From the NCBI RefSeq assembly GCF_029543155.1, contig NZ_JARQXA010000002.1, positions 434,001 to 498,000 on the forward strand: a stretch of DNA of 64,000 nt. The letters are read 5' to 3'. The notes beneath the pieces were generated by a model that was not told the origin of the DNA, did not search any database, and saw only the letters and a list, made by a program, of their open reading frames with translations. The DNA comes from Sphingomonas sp. HITSZ_GF. GTDB taxonomy: Bacteria; Pseudomonadota; Alphaproteobacteria; Sphingomonadales; Sphingomonadaceae. Of this stretch, positions 24,682-35,127 are shown piece by piece. The position numbers and the translations under genes are program-made. How positions within the stretch are numbered: the first letter of the stretch is position 1; each line of letters starts with the position of its first letter.

Positions 24682-27438
24682 ATGCCCCATCTCTATCTCG
24701 TCGACGGCTCCGGCTATATCTTCCGCGCCTATCATCGGCTGCCGCCGCTCACCAACAAACATGGTGAGCCGGTGGGCGCCGTCTATGGCTATACGACCAT
24801 GCTGTGGAAGCTGGTCGACGAGCTGAACAAGGCCGACGGCCCGACTCACATGGCGGTGGTGCTCGACAAAAGCGAGCACACCTTCCGCAACGAACTCTAC
24901 GACCAGTACAAGGCGCACCGGCCGCCGGCACCCGAGGACCTGGTGCCCCAGTTCCCGATGATCCGCGACGCGACCCGCGCCTTCTCGCTGCCCTGCATAG
25001 AGGAAGCCGGCTGGGAGGCCGACGATCTGATCGCCAGCTATACCAAGGCGGCGCTGGCGCAGGGCTGGCAGGTGACGATCGTCAGCTCCGACAAGGACCT
25101 GATGCAGCTGATGACGGACCCTTCCGTCGACATGCTCGATACGATGAACAACCGGCGGCTGGGCCCGGCGGACACCGAGGAGAAGTTCGGCGTCCGCCCC
25201 GAGAAGCTGGGCGAGGTGCTGGCGCTGATGGGCGACAGCGTCGACAACGTCCCGGGCGTGAAGGGCATCGGCCCCAAGACCGCGGCCAAGCTGATCGAGG
25301 AATTCGGCACGGTCGAGGCGGTGCTGGAGGCGGCACCGGACATGAAGCCGTCCAAGATGCGCGAGAATCTGATCGAGCATGCCGAGATGGCGCGCCTCTC
25401 GCGGCGGCTCGTCGAGCTGGCCAGTGATGTGCCGCTGCCCGAACCGCTCGAGGAGTTCGAGCTCAAGGGCATTCCGGACGCGCCGCTGCGCGCATTCCTC
25501 GAGCATCACGGCTTCCGCACGCTGCTCAACCGCCTCTCCGCCGTCGCCGATGCGCCGGTCGAGACGCACGACACGCCGGGGCTGGAGGAAGACCCGCCCT
25601 GCAACCACGACGGATACGAGACAGTCACCGACGAGACTGCGCTCGATCGCTGGATCACGATCGCCAGGCACCAGGGCTGGGTGGCGATCGATACCGAGAC
25701 CACCGGCGTCGACGCGACTCGCGCCGAGCTGGTCGGCGTGTCGATGGCGCTGCACCCCAATCTCGCCTGCTATATCCCGATCGGCCATGGCGGAACCGAC
25801 ATGTTCGCCGAGCGGCCGGTGCAGATCGACCGCGCCGTGGCGATCGCCAAGCTCAAGCCGCTGCTCGAGGACCCCGCAGTCCTCAAGATCGGGCACAATT
25901 TGAAATATGACATGATCGTGCTGGGCCGCGCCGGGATCGACGTCACGCCCTATGACGATACGATCGTGATGAGCTTCGATCTTGATGCCGGGCTGCACGG
26001 GCACGGCATGGACGAACTCGCTGCCACCCATCTTTCGCACAGCTGCATCGCGTACAAGGACGTGGTCGGCACCGGAAAGAGCCAGCTCGGCTTCGGCGAA
26101 GTCGATCTCAAGGCCGCCACCCGCTATGCCGCGGAGGACGCCGACGTGACGCTGCGGCTGTGGCGGCGGTTCAAGCCGCGGCTGGCCTATGAAGGCTCGA
26201 CCCGCGTCTATGAGATGGTCGACCGGCCGCTCGTCAAGGTGATCGCCGACATGGAGCGCGCCGGCATCAAGGTCGATGCGCAGGTGCTCCACAAGCTCTC
26301 GACCGACTTTTCGCACCAGATCGCCGCGCTGGAGGAAGAGATCCACGGCATTGCCGGGTTCAAGTTCACCATTGGCAGCCCCAAGCAGCTGGGCGACGTG
26401 CTGTTCGACAAGATGGGGATCAAGGGCGGGCGCAAGGGCAAATCGGGCGTCTATTCCACCGACGTCAACGAGCTCGAGCGGATCGCCGCAGACAAGGATT
26501 CTCCGGGCCGGGACATGGTGCTCAAGGTGCTCGACTGGCGCCAGCTAACCAAGCTCAAATCGACCTATACCGACGCGCTGCAGGCGCAGATCAACCCGGC
26601 GACCGGGCGCGTCCATACCAGCTACAGCCTGACCGGAGCGCAGACCGGGCGGCTGAGCTCGACCGACCCGAACCTGCAGAACATCCCGATCCGCACCGAA
26701 ACCGGCCGCCAGATCCGCGATGCCTTCGTGGCGGAGCCGGGCAACGTCATCCTCTCGGCCGACTATTCGCAGATCGAGCTGCGCCTCGCCGCGCACATCG
26801 CCGACGTGCCGGCGCTGCGCGACGCCTTCGAGCAGGGCGAGGACATCCACAACCGCACCGCGATGGAGCTATTCGGCGAAGTGAACCGCGACACGCGCGG
26901 CCGCGCCAAGACGATCAACTTCGCGATCCTCTACGGCATCTCGCGCTGGGGCCTGGCCGGGCGGCTCGACGTGACGCCCGACGAAGCCCAGGCGATGATC
27001 AACCGCTATTTCGAGCGCTTCCCCGGCATCAACCGCTATATCGCCGACACGCTCAACCTCGCCAAGGAGCGCGGCTACACCACCACCCTGTTCGGCCGGA
27101 AGACGCATTTCCCGCGCCTCAAGGCATCCAATCCGAACGAACGCGCCGGCAGCGAGCGCGCCGCGATCAACGCGCCGATCCAGGGCACCAGCGCCGATAT
27201 CATCAAGCGGGCGATGGCGCGGATGGGCCCGGCGCTGCTCGAAGCTGGGCTGCCCAACGTCAAGATGCTGCTCCAGGTGCATGACGAACTGGTGTTCGAG
27301 CTGCCCGAAGGCGATGTCGAAGCCGCCAGGCCGGTGATCGAGCGCGTGATGGCAACCGCGGCCGAGCCGGCGGTGAAGCTGACCGTGCCGCTGGGCGTCG
27401 AGATCGGCGTCGGCCCGAGCTGGGGCGCCGCGCATTGA
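24682..27438 (+). CDS. polA: DNA polymerase I
   Basis: A 918-residue complete Pol I. The 5' nuclease domain starts LYLVDGSGYIFRAYH and has GDSVDNVPGVKGIGPKTAAKL. The 3'-5' exonuclease is intact: AIDTETTG (about 336), HNLKYD, and YAAEDAD. Polymerase motifs are LSADYSQIELRLAAH (A, about 690), RGRAKTINFAILYGIS (B) and LLQVHDELVFE (C). It fills gaps and removes RNA primers in replication and repair. The start at 24682 matches the family N-terminus. The flippase gene overlaps its stop. Confidence 0.97.
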   Translation: MPHLYLVDGSGYIFRAYHRLPPLTNKHGEPVGAVYGYTTMLWKLVDELNKADGPTHMAVVLDKSEHTFRNELYDQYKAHRPPAPEDLVPQFPMIRDATRAFSLPCIEEAGWEADDLIASYTKAALAQGWQVTIVSSDKDLMQLMTDPSVDMLDTMNNRRLGPADTEEKFGVRPEKLGEVLALMGDSVDNVPGVKGIGPKTAAKLIEEFGTVEAVLEAAPDMKPSKMRENLIEHAEMARLSRRLVELASDVPLPEPLEEFELKGIPDAPLRAFLEHHGFRTLLNRLSAVADAPVETHDTPGLEEDPPCNHDGYETVTDETALDRWITIARHQGWVAIDTETTGVDATRAELVGVSMALHPNLACYIPIGHGGTDMFAERPVQIDRAVAIAKLKPLLEDPAVLKIGHNLKYDMIVLGRAGIDVTPYDDTIVMSFDLDAGLHGHGMDELAATHLSHSCIAYKDVVGTGKSQLGFGEVDLKAATRYAAEDADVTLRLWRRFKPRLAYEGSTRVYEMVDRPLVKVIADMERAGIKVDAQVLHKLSTDFSHQIAALEEEIHGIAGFKFTIGSPKQLGDVLFDKMGIKGGRKGKSGVYSTDVNELERIAADKDSPGRDMVLKVLDWRQLTKLKSTYTDALQAQINPATGRVHTSYSLTGAQTGRLSSTDPNLQNIPIRTETGRQIRDAFVAEPGNVILSADYSQIELRLAAHIADVPALRDAFEQGEDIHNRTAMELFGEVNRDTRGRAKTINFAILYGISRWGLAGRLDVTPDEAQAMINRYFERFPGINRYIADTLNLAKERGYTTTLFGRKTHFPRLKASNPNERAGSERAAINAPIQGTSADIIKRAMARMGPALLEAGLPNVKMLLQVHDELVFELPEGDVEAARPVIERVMATAAEPAVKLTVPLGVEIGVGPSWGAAH

Positions 27439-28964
27439 GCGAGACCGCAACTGCGCCGTCGGGCGGCGAGGACATCAACGCGCTCGCCAAGGGCGGGCGG
27501 ACCAATATCCTGGGCTTCATCCTGCGCCTCGCCGCGCGGCTGCCCTTCCTGTTCATCGCCGGGCGCGCCTATGGCCCGGACATTGTCGGCCGCTATGCGA
27601 TCGCGGTGCTGGTGATCGAGGTTGCGGCGCTGCTCGCCACGCTGGGCCTGAAGCGCGGACTGGCACAGGCGCTGTCCGATACCGACCGGCCGCACGCGCA
27701 TGTCGTCTGGGACGCGATGGTGGTGGCGCTGATCGCCTCGCTGATCGCCAGCGGCATGCTGTTCCTCTTCCCCCAGGCGATGTTCCCCAACAGCCCAGTG
27801 ACCGGGCTCGAGCCGCTGGTCGCCTTTGTCGTGCTGTGCCCGGCGCTTTCCGACGTCGCGCTCTCCGCCTGCGCCTATCGCCACAATATCGGCGCGGCAG
27901 TGACAGCGCGCGCGATCATCGAGCCCTGGACGATCAGCATTGCCGCCTGGGGCTTCTCCTATGTCTCAGCGCGCGACGGGCTGCTCTATGCCTATGTGCT
28001 GTCGATGGTGATGGCGCTCGGCGCCTCGATCATCCCCTTCGTCAAGGAATATGGCCTGCCGCATGGCTGGCGGCCGCGGCCGAGCGCGATCTGGGGCCTC
28101 GCCCGCGTCAATGCGCCGCTTGCCGGGGCCGACGCGATCGAATGGGCAACGCGCAACGTCGACCGCTTCATCCTGGCGCTGCTGTTCAGCCCGGCAGTGG
28201 TGGGTATCTATTACATGGCGCAGCAGGTCGCCTCGGTGCCGCAGCGGCTCAAGTCGAGCTTCGATCCGATCCTGGGCCCGGTCGTCACCAAGGCGCTGGC
28301 CGAGGACGATCGCCCCGCCGTCGCCAAGCAGGTGCGCCAGGTCGGCTTCTGGGTGACCAGCGCCCAGGCGGCGCTGGCGGTGATGTTCTCGATCCCCGCC
28401 GAGGGCGTGATGGGGTTGATCGGCAAGGAGTTCGTGATCGGCGCCGGCGCACTGTGCATCCTGCTGATCGCCGAGGTGCTCGCCTCGACCGGTGCCGTCT
28501 GCGAGACCGGGCTGGTCTATATCGCGCGGCACAAGAACCTGGCGATCTCGGTCTGCGTGCTGCTGCTCCAGGTGGTGCTGAGCTTCGTCTTCGTGATCGT
28601 CGCGCGGACCGAAGGCTGGTCCGAGCCCATCCAGGCGGCCGGGCCGGCGCTGGCGCTGGCGGTGTCGCTCACCATCGGATCGGCCGTGAAGGCGCTGCTG
28701 CTCTACCGACTGACCGGCGCGCCGGTGGTCTCGATCCGGCCGAGCTTCTTCGCCGCGATCGCGATCGCCAGCCTGGTCGGCGGCGCCTTCACTTCGCTGC
28801 CCAAGAGCGCCGAATGGGCCGAACTGAGCTTCGGCATGCCGGCGATCCTGGTCACCTACCTGTTCGTGATCATCAAGTTCGGCTTCGGCCCCGAGGACAA
28901 GGCGCTGTTCCGCAAGATGCCGCGCGCCGGCGAAGCGACGCTGCCGGTGGAAGAGAAGCTGTAA
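27435..28964 (+). CDS. Polysaccharide flippase (MATE-like, Wzx-type)
   Basis: A 509-residue membrane protein with about 12-14 helices in the pattern of MOP/MATE-superfamily oligosaccharide flippases, which move lipid-linked sugars across the inner membrane. GRAYGPDIVGRYAIAVLVIEV near the start and NVDRFILALLFSPAVVGIYYMAQQVASVP fit this family. The start is TTG at 27435, overlapping the polA stop as TTGA, with no ATG nearby. No glycosyltransferases are adjacent, so the sugar is unknown. Confidence 0.78.
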   Translation: MSETATAPSGGEDINALAKGGRTNILGFILRLAARLPFLFIAGRAYGPDIVGRYAIAVLVIEVAALLATLGLKRGLAQALSDTDRPHAHVVWDAMVVALIASLIASGMLFLFPQAMFPNSPVTGLEPLVAFVVLCPALSDVALSACAYRHNIGAAVTARAIIEPWTISIAAWGFSYVSARDGLLYAYVLSMVMALGASIIPFVKEYGLPHGWRPRPSAIWGLARVNAPLAGADAIEWATRNVDRFILALLFSPAVVGIYYMAQQVASVPQRLKSSFDPILGPVVTKALAEDDRPAVAKQVRQVGFWVTSAQAALAVMFSIPAEGVMGLIGKEFVIGAGALCILLIAEVLASTGAVCETGLVYIARHKNLAISVCVLLLQVVLSFVFVIVARTEGWSEPIQAAGPALALAVSLTIGSAVKALLLYRLTGAPVVSIRPSFFAAIAIASLVGGAFTSLPKSAEWAELSFGMPAILVTYLFVIIKFGFGPEDKALFRKMPRAGEATLPVEEKL

Positions 28965-28972
28965 TCCCACAA

Positions 28973-29053
28973 CCGTCATCCCGGCGAAGGCCGGGATCTC
29001 AGGCAATGGCGGGTAAAGAGCCGCACGAGATCCCGGCTTTCGCCGGGATGACG
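28973..29053. repeat. Bipartite palindromic intergenic repeat (copy B)
   Basis: Arms at 28973-29000 and 29027-29053 repeat those at 1411-1494, each with core CCCGGCGAA(A/G)GCCGGG, and the spacer shares GAGCCGCACGAGA with copy A. It lies between two convergent genes (flippase and purH) and may also act as a bidirectional terminator. Confidence 0.85.
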
Positions 29054-29075
29054 TTGTTCGTGACAGCCCCCGCCC

Positions 29076-30647
29076 TCAGTGCCGGAAGTGGCGCATGCCG
29101 GTGAAGACCATCGCCAGCCCGGCCGCATCGGCCGCGGCGATCACTTCCTCGTCGCGGATCGAGCCGCCCGGCTGGATCACCGCGGTGGCGCCGGCTTCCA
29201 CTGCCGCCAGCAGGCCGTCGGCAAAGGGGAAGAAGGCGTCGGACGCGACCGCCGAGCCCAAGGTGCGCGGCTCGGCCCAGCCGGCCTTGTCGGCGGCGTC
29301 CTTGGCCTTCCAGGCAGCGATGCGCGCCGATTCGAGCCGGTTCATCTGGCCGGCGCCGACGCCCGCCGTGCTGCCATCCTTGGCATAGACGATCGCGTTC
29401 GACTTGACGTGCTTGGCTACCGTCCAGGCGAACAGGCAGTCGGCAAGCTCGCGCTCGGTGGGCTGGCGCTTGGTGACGACCTTCAATTCGGCCGGGCCGA
29501 CAATGCCGTTGTCGCGGCTCTGGACCAGCCAGCCGCCAGTGATCGACTTGGCCATGAGCCCCGGGCGCGCCGGATTGGGCAGCCCGTCGGTGAGCAGCAG
29601 GCGGAGATTCTTCTTGGCGGCGAACAGCGCCAGCGCATCCTCGTCGGCACCCGGCGCGACCACGACTTCGGTGAAGATCGAAGTGATCTGCTCGGCAGTG
29701 GCGCGATCGAGCGGGCGGTTGACCGCGATGATGCCGCCGAACGCCGAGACCGTGTCGCAGGCAAAGGCCGCGGCATAGGCTTCGGCGAGCGTCTCGCCAC
29801 TCGCCACGCCGCAGGGATTGGCATGCTTGACGATCACCGCAGTCGGCGGGCCGTCGCGGAATTCGCTGATCAGCTCGAGCGCCGCATCGGCGTCGTTATA
29901 GTTGTTGTAGCTCAGCTCCTTGCCCTGCACCTGACGGGCCTGGCCGATGCCCTGCGCGGCCGGGCCGGTGGCGGCATAGAAGGCGGCCGACTGGTGCGGG
30001 TTCTCGCCGTAGCGCAGCGCCTGGCCGCGCTTGAGGCTGAGATTGAGCGTCTCCGGGAAGGCCTCGCCCTGATCGGCAAAGGCGAACCAGCTCGAGATCA
30101 TCGAATCATAGGCAGCGGTGGCGGCATAGGCCTTGGCCGCGAACTTGCGGCGCTGCTCGAGCGTCGTCGTTGCGCCGTGCACCAGCGGATAATCGGCGGG
30201 ATCGGTGAGGATCGCGACGCTCTCATGGTTCTTCGCCGCCGAGCGGACCATCGATGGGCCGCCGATGTCGATATTCTCGATGATCGTCTCGCGATCGGCG
30301 CCGCGCGCCACCGTCTGGGCGAAGGGATAGAGGTTCACCACGACGAGATCGATCGGGCCGATTGCATGCTCGGCCATCGAGGCTTCGTGCTCAGCATTGC
30401 CGCGCACCGCGAGCAGCCCGCCATGGACCTTGGGGTGCAGCGTCTTGACCCGGCCGTCCATCATCTCGGGGAAGCCGGTGAGATCGGAGATGTCGCGGAC
30501 GCTCAGCCCTGCATCGCGCAGCGCCGTGGCGGTGCCCCCGGTCGAGACCAGCTCCACCCCCTGTGCGGCGAGCGCAGTTGCGAGTTCGACGATCCCGGTC
30601 TTGTCGGAGACGGAGAGTAGCGCACGGGCGATCTTGATCTGGTCCAT
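29076..30647 (-). CDS. purH: Bifunctional AICAR transformylase / IMP cyclohydrolase
   Basis: A 523-residue enzyme for the last two steps of IMP synthesis. The N-terminal MGS-like cyclohydrolase has [30 protein letters not shown] and [13 protein letters not shown]. The transformylase has [28 protein letters not shown] and KHANPCGVA. The start at 30647 has AGAGGGG upstream and gives the normal N-terminus. It is the last gene of the rsmB-rpe-heparinase-purH run. Confidence 0.96.
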   Translation of the reverse strand: MDQIKIARALLSVSDKTGIVELATALAAQGVELVSTGGTATALRDAGLSVRDISDLTGFPEMMDGRVKTLHPKVHGGLLAVRGNAEHEASMAEHAIGPIDLVVVNLYPFAQTVARGADRETIIENIDIGGPSMVRSAAKNHESVAILTDPADYPLVHGATTTLEQRRKFAAKAYAATAAYDSMISSWFAFADQGEAFPETLNLSLKRGQALRYGENPHQSAAFYAATGPAAQGIGQARQVQGKELSYNNYNDADAALELISEFRDGPPTAVIVKHANPCGVASGETLAEAYAAAFACDTVSAFGGIIAVNRPLDRATAEQITSIFTEVVVAPGADEDALALFAAKKNLRLLLTDGLPNPARPGLMAKSITGGWLVQSRDNGIVGPAELKVVTKRQPTERELADCLFAWTVAKHVKSNAIVYAKDGSTAGVGAGQMNRLESARIAAWKAKDAADKAGWAEPRTLGSAVASDAFFPFADGLLAAVEAGATAVIQPGGSIRDEEVIAAADAAGLAMVFTGMRHFRH

Positions 30648-30689
30648 GCGGCAAGCCCCTCTACGGATCGGGGCGGCGCTGGCAACCAT

Positions 30690-32423
30690 TTACTTCGCCC
30701 GGTGGAACAGCCAGCTCACATTTGCGCCGCCGGCCAGCGATTCGCCGGTGATGACGAGCTGCTTGGTCGCCACCGGCTTGCCGGTGCCGTCGATCCAGAT
30801 CGAGTCCTCGAACGCCAGCGCGCCGCCCTTGCAGCGGAACTGCCAGAGATGCCCGCTCGGCAGGCGCAGGATCGCGGCCTGGCCGTCGGCGGTCGGCGAG
30901 ATCTCGACTTGGGGCGCGAGGTGGAAGCGGATCGCGAAGGGGGTGTTGGCCTTGCGCTTGCGCTTGTCGGCGGGGAGCAGCATGTCCTCGCCGCGCACGT
31001 CGCGCCCGTCGCCGCCCAGCGCGATCAGCCGGCGGTGGACGAAGCCGAGGCGCCGGACATAGCCGTCATGGCTCGCTTCGATCCGGCTGCCATTCTCGCT
31101 TTCGGTGCGCGCCAGCTCGACTTCGACGACGCCGCGGCCGAGCGAGCCGTCCGGGTGGATCGCAGTGGAGTTGCTGTCCGCCAACACCAAGGTGGAGTGC
31201 GCCGCGGTGGTGCGCAGGCCTTCGGTGAGCGCCCCCGGCAGCGACGCGCTCGCCATGTTCGAGCCGCCGCAATTGACGACGATCCGGTGCGGCCCGTCGG
31301 ACAGCTCGAAGGCGAGCGTCGAGGCGCAACCGCCCGCAGCCAGCCGGGCGAGCGGCGGCGGCGCGGCGTCGACGATCAGCACGGTGCCGCCGGCATTCAG
31401 CCGCTGATAGCCCCATTCGCGCGCCTGCTTGAGCGGGCGGGTGCGCACGCCGGTCGCCCCCACTGCCTGCTCGATCAGCGCGCCGGAGACCGGCGCCGAG
31501 CCCTGCCAGCTGCCCAGCCCCTTGTCGCCATGGCAGACGCCGAGCAGCGCGGTGACCATGCGATTGAGCGCGGAGGAGACGAAGGCGGGCGGCTCGAGCC
31601 GGCGCGCTTCATAGGCGTTGGAGAGGATCGTCAGCAGCTGGATCGCGTCGAGCTGCCCCCAGGGCGAGCGGCCGACGGTGCCGCCATCCTCGAACATCGA
31701 TTGCTCGAGCGCGCGGCGCAGCCCGGTCTCGCCGAAGGAGCGGCGCGGATCACCGCCGGGGATCATCAGCCCGGCGACCAGCACGCCGCACCAGCCGGCA
31801 ATGCGCGACGTGCCGAGCGGCACCCGGTCCGCGGCGCGATCGAGGTGGCGCGCACCCTTGGCGAGCGCATGGAGCACCGAGGAGCGATAGACCAGGTCGT
31901 TCGCCGACAGGATCAGCGGGGCGTGCGCAGTCCAGGCGAGGATGCGCCGGCCGACCAGATCAGCGCGCCAGGCAGGGTCGGACACCTTGTCGCCATGCAC
32001 CGACAGCCAGCGCTGCATCAGCCCCTCGGCGATCGGCGCGCCGGTTACGCGCGGCGCGACGCTCGACAGGTCGCGCAGCCAGCCGAAGCCGTGGAGATAA
32101 TCGCCCATCGCCGCCGACCAGTCCGGCCGGGCAAAGTCGAGCCCGCTGATCGAGCGCTGCTCGCCGCGGAACAGCACATAGCCTTCGAGCAGGGCATTGC
32201 CGCGCTCGGCATCGCCGAAGAACGGGTCTTCGCCGACCGCGATCAGCTTGAGCGGATGCCGGCCCCTCAACCGCATATTGTGGATCGGGCTGCGCCAGGC
32301 GAGGCGCTGGAAATGCTCGGACAGGCGCTCGGCAAGGCTGAGCCCGCGCTCGCCACCCGTGCGGATGAGCCGCTTGCCCTGCTCGACCCCGTCGGCTCCG
32401 GAGTCGACCGGGCCATCATTCAC
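30690..32423 (-). CDS. Heparinase II/III family protein
   Basis: A 577-residue protein with an N-terminal alpha-helical toroid and a C-terminal beta-sandwich with the heparinase II/III signature ([31 protein letters not shown]). Lyases of this family cleave uronic-acid polysaccharides. The start is GTG at 32423, overlapping rpe (GTGA). No signal peptide is evident, so it may be cytoplasmic. The operon position with rpe and purH gives no substrate clue. Conserved catalytic residues could not be fully checked here. Confidence 0.78.
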   Translation of the reverse strand: MNDGPVDSGADGVEQGKRLIRTGGERGLSLAERLSEHFQRLAWRSPIHNMRLRGRHPLKLIAVGEDPFFGDAERGNALLEGYVLFRGEQRSISGLDFARPDWSAAMGDYLHGFGWLRDLSSVAPRVTGAPIAEGLMQRWLSVHGDKVSDPAWRADLVGRRILAWTAHAPLILSANDLVYRSSVLHALAKGARHLDRAADRVPLGTSRIAGWCGVLVAGLMIPGGDPRRSFGETGLRRALEQSMFEDGGTVGRSPWGQLDAIQLLTILSNAYEARRLEPPAFVSSALNRMVTALLGVCHGDKGLGSWQGSAPVSGALIEQAVGATGVRTRPLKQAREWGYQRLNAGGTVLIVDAAPPPLARLAAGGCASTLAFELSDGPHRIVVNCGGSNMASASLPGALTEGLRTTAAHSTLVLADSNSTAIHPDGSLGRGVVEVELARTESENGSRIEASHDGYVRRLGFVHRRLIALGGDGRDVRGEDMLLPADKRKRKANTPFAIRFHLAPQVEISPTADGQAAILRLPSGHLWQFRCKGGALAFEDSIWIDGTGKPVATKQLVITGESLAGGANVSWLFHRAK

Positions 32424-33076
32424 CCGCCGCGCAGTGCGGCGATGTTCGCCGCATACTGGCTGGGCCCGCCGGTGAAGGTCGCGGTGCCGGCGACCAGCGC
32501 ATCGGCACCGGCGGCGATCGCGCGCGGCGCCGTCTCGCGATCGATGCCGCCATCGACCTCCAGATCGATGGCGCGGCCGCTGGCGGTGATCCGCTTGCGC
32601 AGCTCGGTGATCTTGCCGAGCTGGCTTTCGATGAACTTCTGCCCGCCGAAACCGGGGTTCACGCTCATCACCAGGATCAGGTCGATCATGTCCATGACAT
32701 AGTCGACTGCCTCGACCGACGTGGACGGGTTGAGCACCACGCCCGCGCGCTTGCCCAGGCCCTTGATCGTCTGGAGCGTGCGGTGGAGGTGCGAGCCGGC
32801 CTCGGGATGCACCGAGATGCAGTCGGCGCCGGCATCGGCAAAGGCCTGGAGCAGCGGATCGACCGGCGCGATCATCAGATGGACGTCGAACGGCTTGGCA
32901 GTGTGCGGGCGCAGCGCCTTGATCACGCCGGGGCCGATCGTGATGTTGGGGACGAAATGCCCGTCCATCACGTCGACATGGATCCAGTCGGCGCCGGCGG
33001 CGTCGATGGCACGGATTTCCTCGCCCAGCTTGGCGAAATCGGCGGACAGGATCGAAGGTGCAATGCGGACGGCCAT
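32420..33076 (-). CDS. rpe: Ribulose-phosphate 3-epimerase
   Basis: A 218-residue TIM-barrel enzyme interconverting ribulose 5-phosphate and xylulose 5-phosphate in the pentose phosphate pathway. Conserved are [31 protein letters not shown], and [14 protein letters not shown], with metal-binding His/Asp in these. The stop overlaps the heparinase start by four bases. rsmB is 43 bases upstream. Confidence 0.96.
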   Translation of the reverse strand: MAVRIAPSILSADFAKLGEEIRAIDAAGADWIHVDVMDGHFVPNITIGPGVIKALRPHTAKPFDVHLMIAPVDPLLQAFADAGADCISVHPEAGSHLHRTLQTIKGLGKRAGVVLNPSTSVEAVDYVMDMIDLILVMSVNPGFGGQKFIESQLGKITELRKRITASGRAIDLEVDGGIDRETAPRAIAAGADALVAGTATFTGGPSQYAANIAALRGG

Positions 33077-33119
33077 GATGAATCCTTAGGCACCCCGCGA
33101 TTCGCGCGCAACCGGGCTT

Positions 33120-34406
33120 CTAGGTGTTGCGGACGAGCCGCGCGATGAAGAACCCGTCCAACCCGCCGGCATCGGCAAGCGTTCCGGGCAGCAGGCGCAG
33201 GCGGCCATCCGCGCGCGGCATGACGCCATGGGGCAGTTCTTCGGGCTTCACCGGCACGATCGCATAGTCGGAACGCGCCTTGAGGAAGGCAGCAAGCTGC
33301 GCCTCGCCTTCCTCGGGCTCGAGCGAGCAGGTCGAGAAGACGAGCGTACCGCCGGGCTTCACCCAATCGGCGGCGCGGGCAAGCAGCTTGCCCTGCAGCT
33401 CGGCCATCTCGCGGATCAGGCTGGGGCGGACGCGGTGGAGCACGTCCGGGTGGCGGCGAAAGATGCCGGTGGCGCTGCACGGCGCATCGAGCAGCACCGC
33501 ATCGGCCGGGGCATCGGGCTTCCACTTGAGCAGATCGGCCTCGACCACCTCTGCTTCCAGCCCGGTGCGCTCGAGATTCTCGTGAAGTCGCGCCAGACGA
33601 CTTTCGGAGACGTCGACCGCGGTCACCTGCCAGCCCGCCGCAGCGAGCTGGAGCGTCTTGCCCCCCGGCGCGGCGCACAGATCGAGCGCGGTGCCGCTGC
33701 CCTTGCCGAGCAGGCGCGCCGGCAGCGAGGCGGCGACGTCCTGCACCCACCAGTCGCCCTCGGCAAAGCCTTCGAGCATCGCCACCGGGCCCTTCTCGTC
33801 GAGGCGGAGATGACCGGCGATCAGGCTCTTGCCCGGCAGATCGGGCACCACCGCCGGATCGCGCAGCGTGAGATCGAGCGGCGGCGGCAGTGCGATGGCC
33901 TGCTCGGCATCGGCGATCATCTGGTCGCCCCAGGCAGCGTGCCAGCGCAGCGCCACCGCATCGGGCAGGGTCGGCGGCTCGGGCAAGGTCACGCCCTGGC
34001 GGACCAAGGTACCGAACACGCCGTGGACGAGCTTGCGCGGGCCGCCATCGACCAGCGGCAGCACGGTGGAGATCGCGGCATGGCCGGGCGTGCCGAGCGC
34101 CAGCGCCTGGACGAGCGCGATGCGCAGAGCGAAGCGCGCCTTGGCATCGTCGGGCAGCGTCTGCTTCGTCGCCGAATCGATCAGCGCGTCGAGATCGGGC
34201 AACCGGCGCAGCACTTCGGCGGCAATGGCATGGGCAAGGCCGCGGTCATTGGGCGCCAGGCCCTGCGCCGCCGAATCGAGCGCCTGTTCGAGCGCGAGCC
34301 CGCGCCGGAGCACCGCATCGAGCAGCTTCAGCGCTGCGCGGCGCGCGGGGACGCCGGGGCCGTCGGGTGCGCTCTGGCGGCTATTGGGGCGACGCGGTGG
34401 CTTCAC
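33120..34406 (-). CDS. rsmB: 16S rRNA m5C methyltransferase (RsmB/NOP family)
   Basis: A 428-residue methyltransferase with an N-terminal NusB-like helical domain (RAALKLLDAVLRRG) and a C-terminal Rossmann domain. Motifs are LDLCAAPGGKTLQLA for S-adenosylmethionine, LLDAPCSATG (motif IV) and VFSTCSLEPEEGE (motif VI), giving the two cysteines used in m5C chemistry. The NusB-like domain favours RsmB (position 967 in E. coli numbering). It is divergent from the SDHAF4-like gene by 35 bases. Confidence 0.88.
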   Translation of the reverse strand: MKPPRRPNSRQSAPDGPGVPARRAALKLLDAVLRRGLALEQALDSAAQGLAPNDRGLAHAIAAEVLRRLPDLDALIDSATKQTLPDDAKARFALRIALVQALALGTPGHAAISTVLPLVDGGPRKLVHGVFGTLVRQGVTLPEPPTLPDAVALRWHAAWGDQMIADAEQAIALPPPLDLTLRDPAVVPDLPGKSLIAGHLRLDEKGPVAMLEGFAEGDWWVQDVAASLPARLLGKGSGTALDLCAAPGGKTLQLAAAGWQVTAVDVSESRLARLHENLERTGLEAEVVEADLLKWKPDAPADAVLLDAPCSATGIFRRHPDVLHRVRPSLIREMAELQGKLLARAADWVKPGGTLVFSTCSLEPEEGEAQLAAFLKARSDYAIVPVKPEELPHGVMPRADGRLRLLPGTLADAGGLDGFFIARLVRNT

Positions 34407-34441
34407 TTGACCTCTTGGATTGGAAGGACGATCTGCCGCCT

Positions 34442-34594
34442 ATGGCCCAGCGCCCCGCAAATGTGAAACCGCCCGCGTATCTGACGCCCAGCCCGCCCGT
34501 GCCCAAGCCCGCGCCGGCGGAGCAAAAGCCCGATGCGCTCGACCCGACTCGCTATGGCGATTGGGAGCGCAAGGGCATCGCGGTCGACTTCTAG
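34442..34594 (+). CDS. DUF1674 / SDHAF4-like protein
   Basis: A 50-residue protein ending DPTRYGDWERKGIAVDF, the conserved C-terminal motif of DUF1674, the family of the succinate dehydrogenase assembly factor SDHAF4 (Sdh8), which protects the flavinylated SdhA subunit. The N-terminal half is proline- and lysine-rich. No sdh genes are nearby. Its last four bases overlap the stop of the DUF1697 gene on the other strand. Confidence 0.8.
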   Translation: MAQRPANVKPPAYLTPSPPVPKPAPAEQKPDALDPTRYGDWERKGIAVDF

Positions 34595-35127
34595 GCGCTT
34601 ACCGCCGCCAGCAGCTTGAGCACCGTGTTCCAGTTGCGCCCGGTATTGTCCTTGGACAGCTTGGCCTTCTGCATCGCCGGAATCAGGTTCGAGCGGCCCT
34701 GGCCGTCAGGGAAATCGGTGAACAGCTCGCGGCCGACGATCACCATCCGCTCGGGGCCGTCATAGCTTTCGAGCAATGCGTCGATCGCCGCCTGGCTCGG
34801 CGGCGTGCGGTGGAAGCTGACGACCAGATAGCTCGGGCGTTCCTCGGCTTCCTTCCGGAAGGGATTGGCCGCGACCAGCTTTTCGAGATCGGCCCGGTTG
34901 CGGACATGGACATCGGACTTCAGGCCCGTCGCCTTCTCCAGCGCGGCGTGGAGATCGCGCTCCAGCGCCTCGGGCTCGGCATCGCCCGCCTCGAAGACGA
35001 CATTGCCCGAGGCGAGGATCGTCTTCACCTCGCTGAAGCCCATGCCTTCGACCACGGCCTTCAATTCCGCCGATTTGAGCTGGCGCTTGCCGAGGTTGAT
35101 CCCCCTGAGCATCGCCGCCCATTTCAC
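34591..35127 (-). CDS. DUF1697 protein
   Basis: A 178-residue protein of the DUF1697 family: MLRGINLGKRQLKSAELKAVVEG, TILASGNVVFE, and NPF..RPSYLVVSF. Function is unknown. It is the third gene of the tsaD-gpsA-DUF1697 operon, with an ATGA overlap on the gpsA stop. Confidence 0.85.
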   Translation of the reverse strand: MKWAAMLRGINLGKRQLKSAELKAVVEGMGFSEVKTILASGNVVFEAGDAEPEALERDLHAALEKATGLKSDVHVRNRADLEKLVAANPFRKEAEERPSYLVVSFHRTPPSQAAIDALLESYDGPERMVIVGRELFTDFPDGQGRSNLIPAMQKAKLSKDNTGRNWNTVLKLLAAVSA

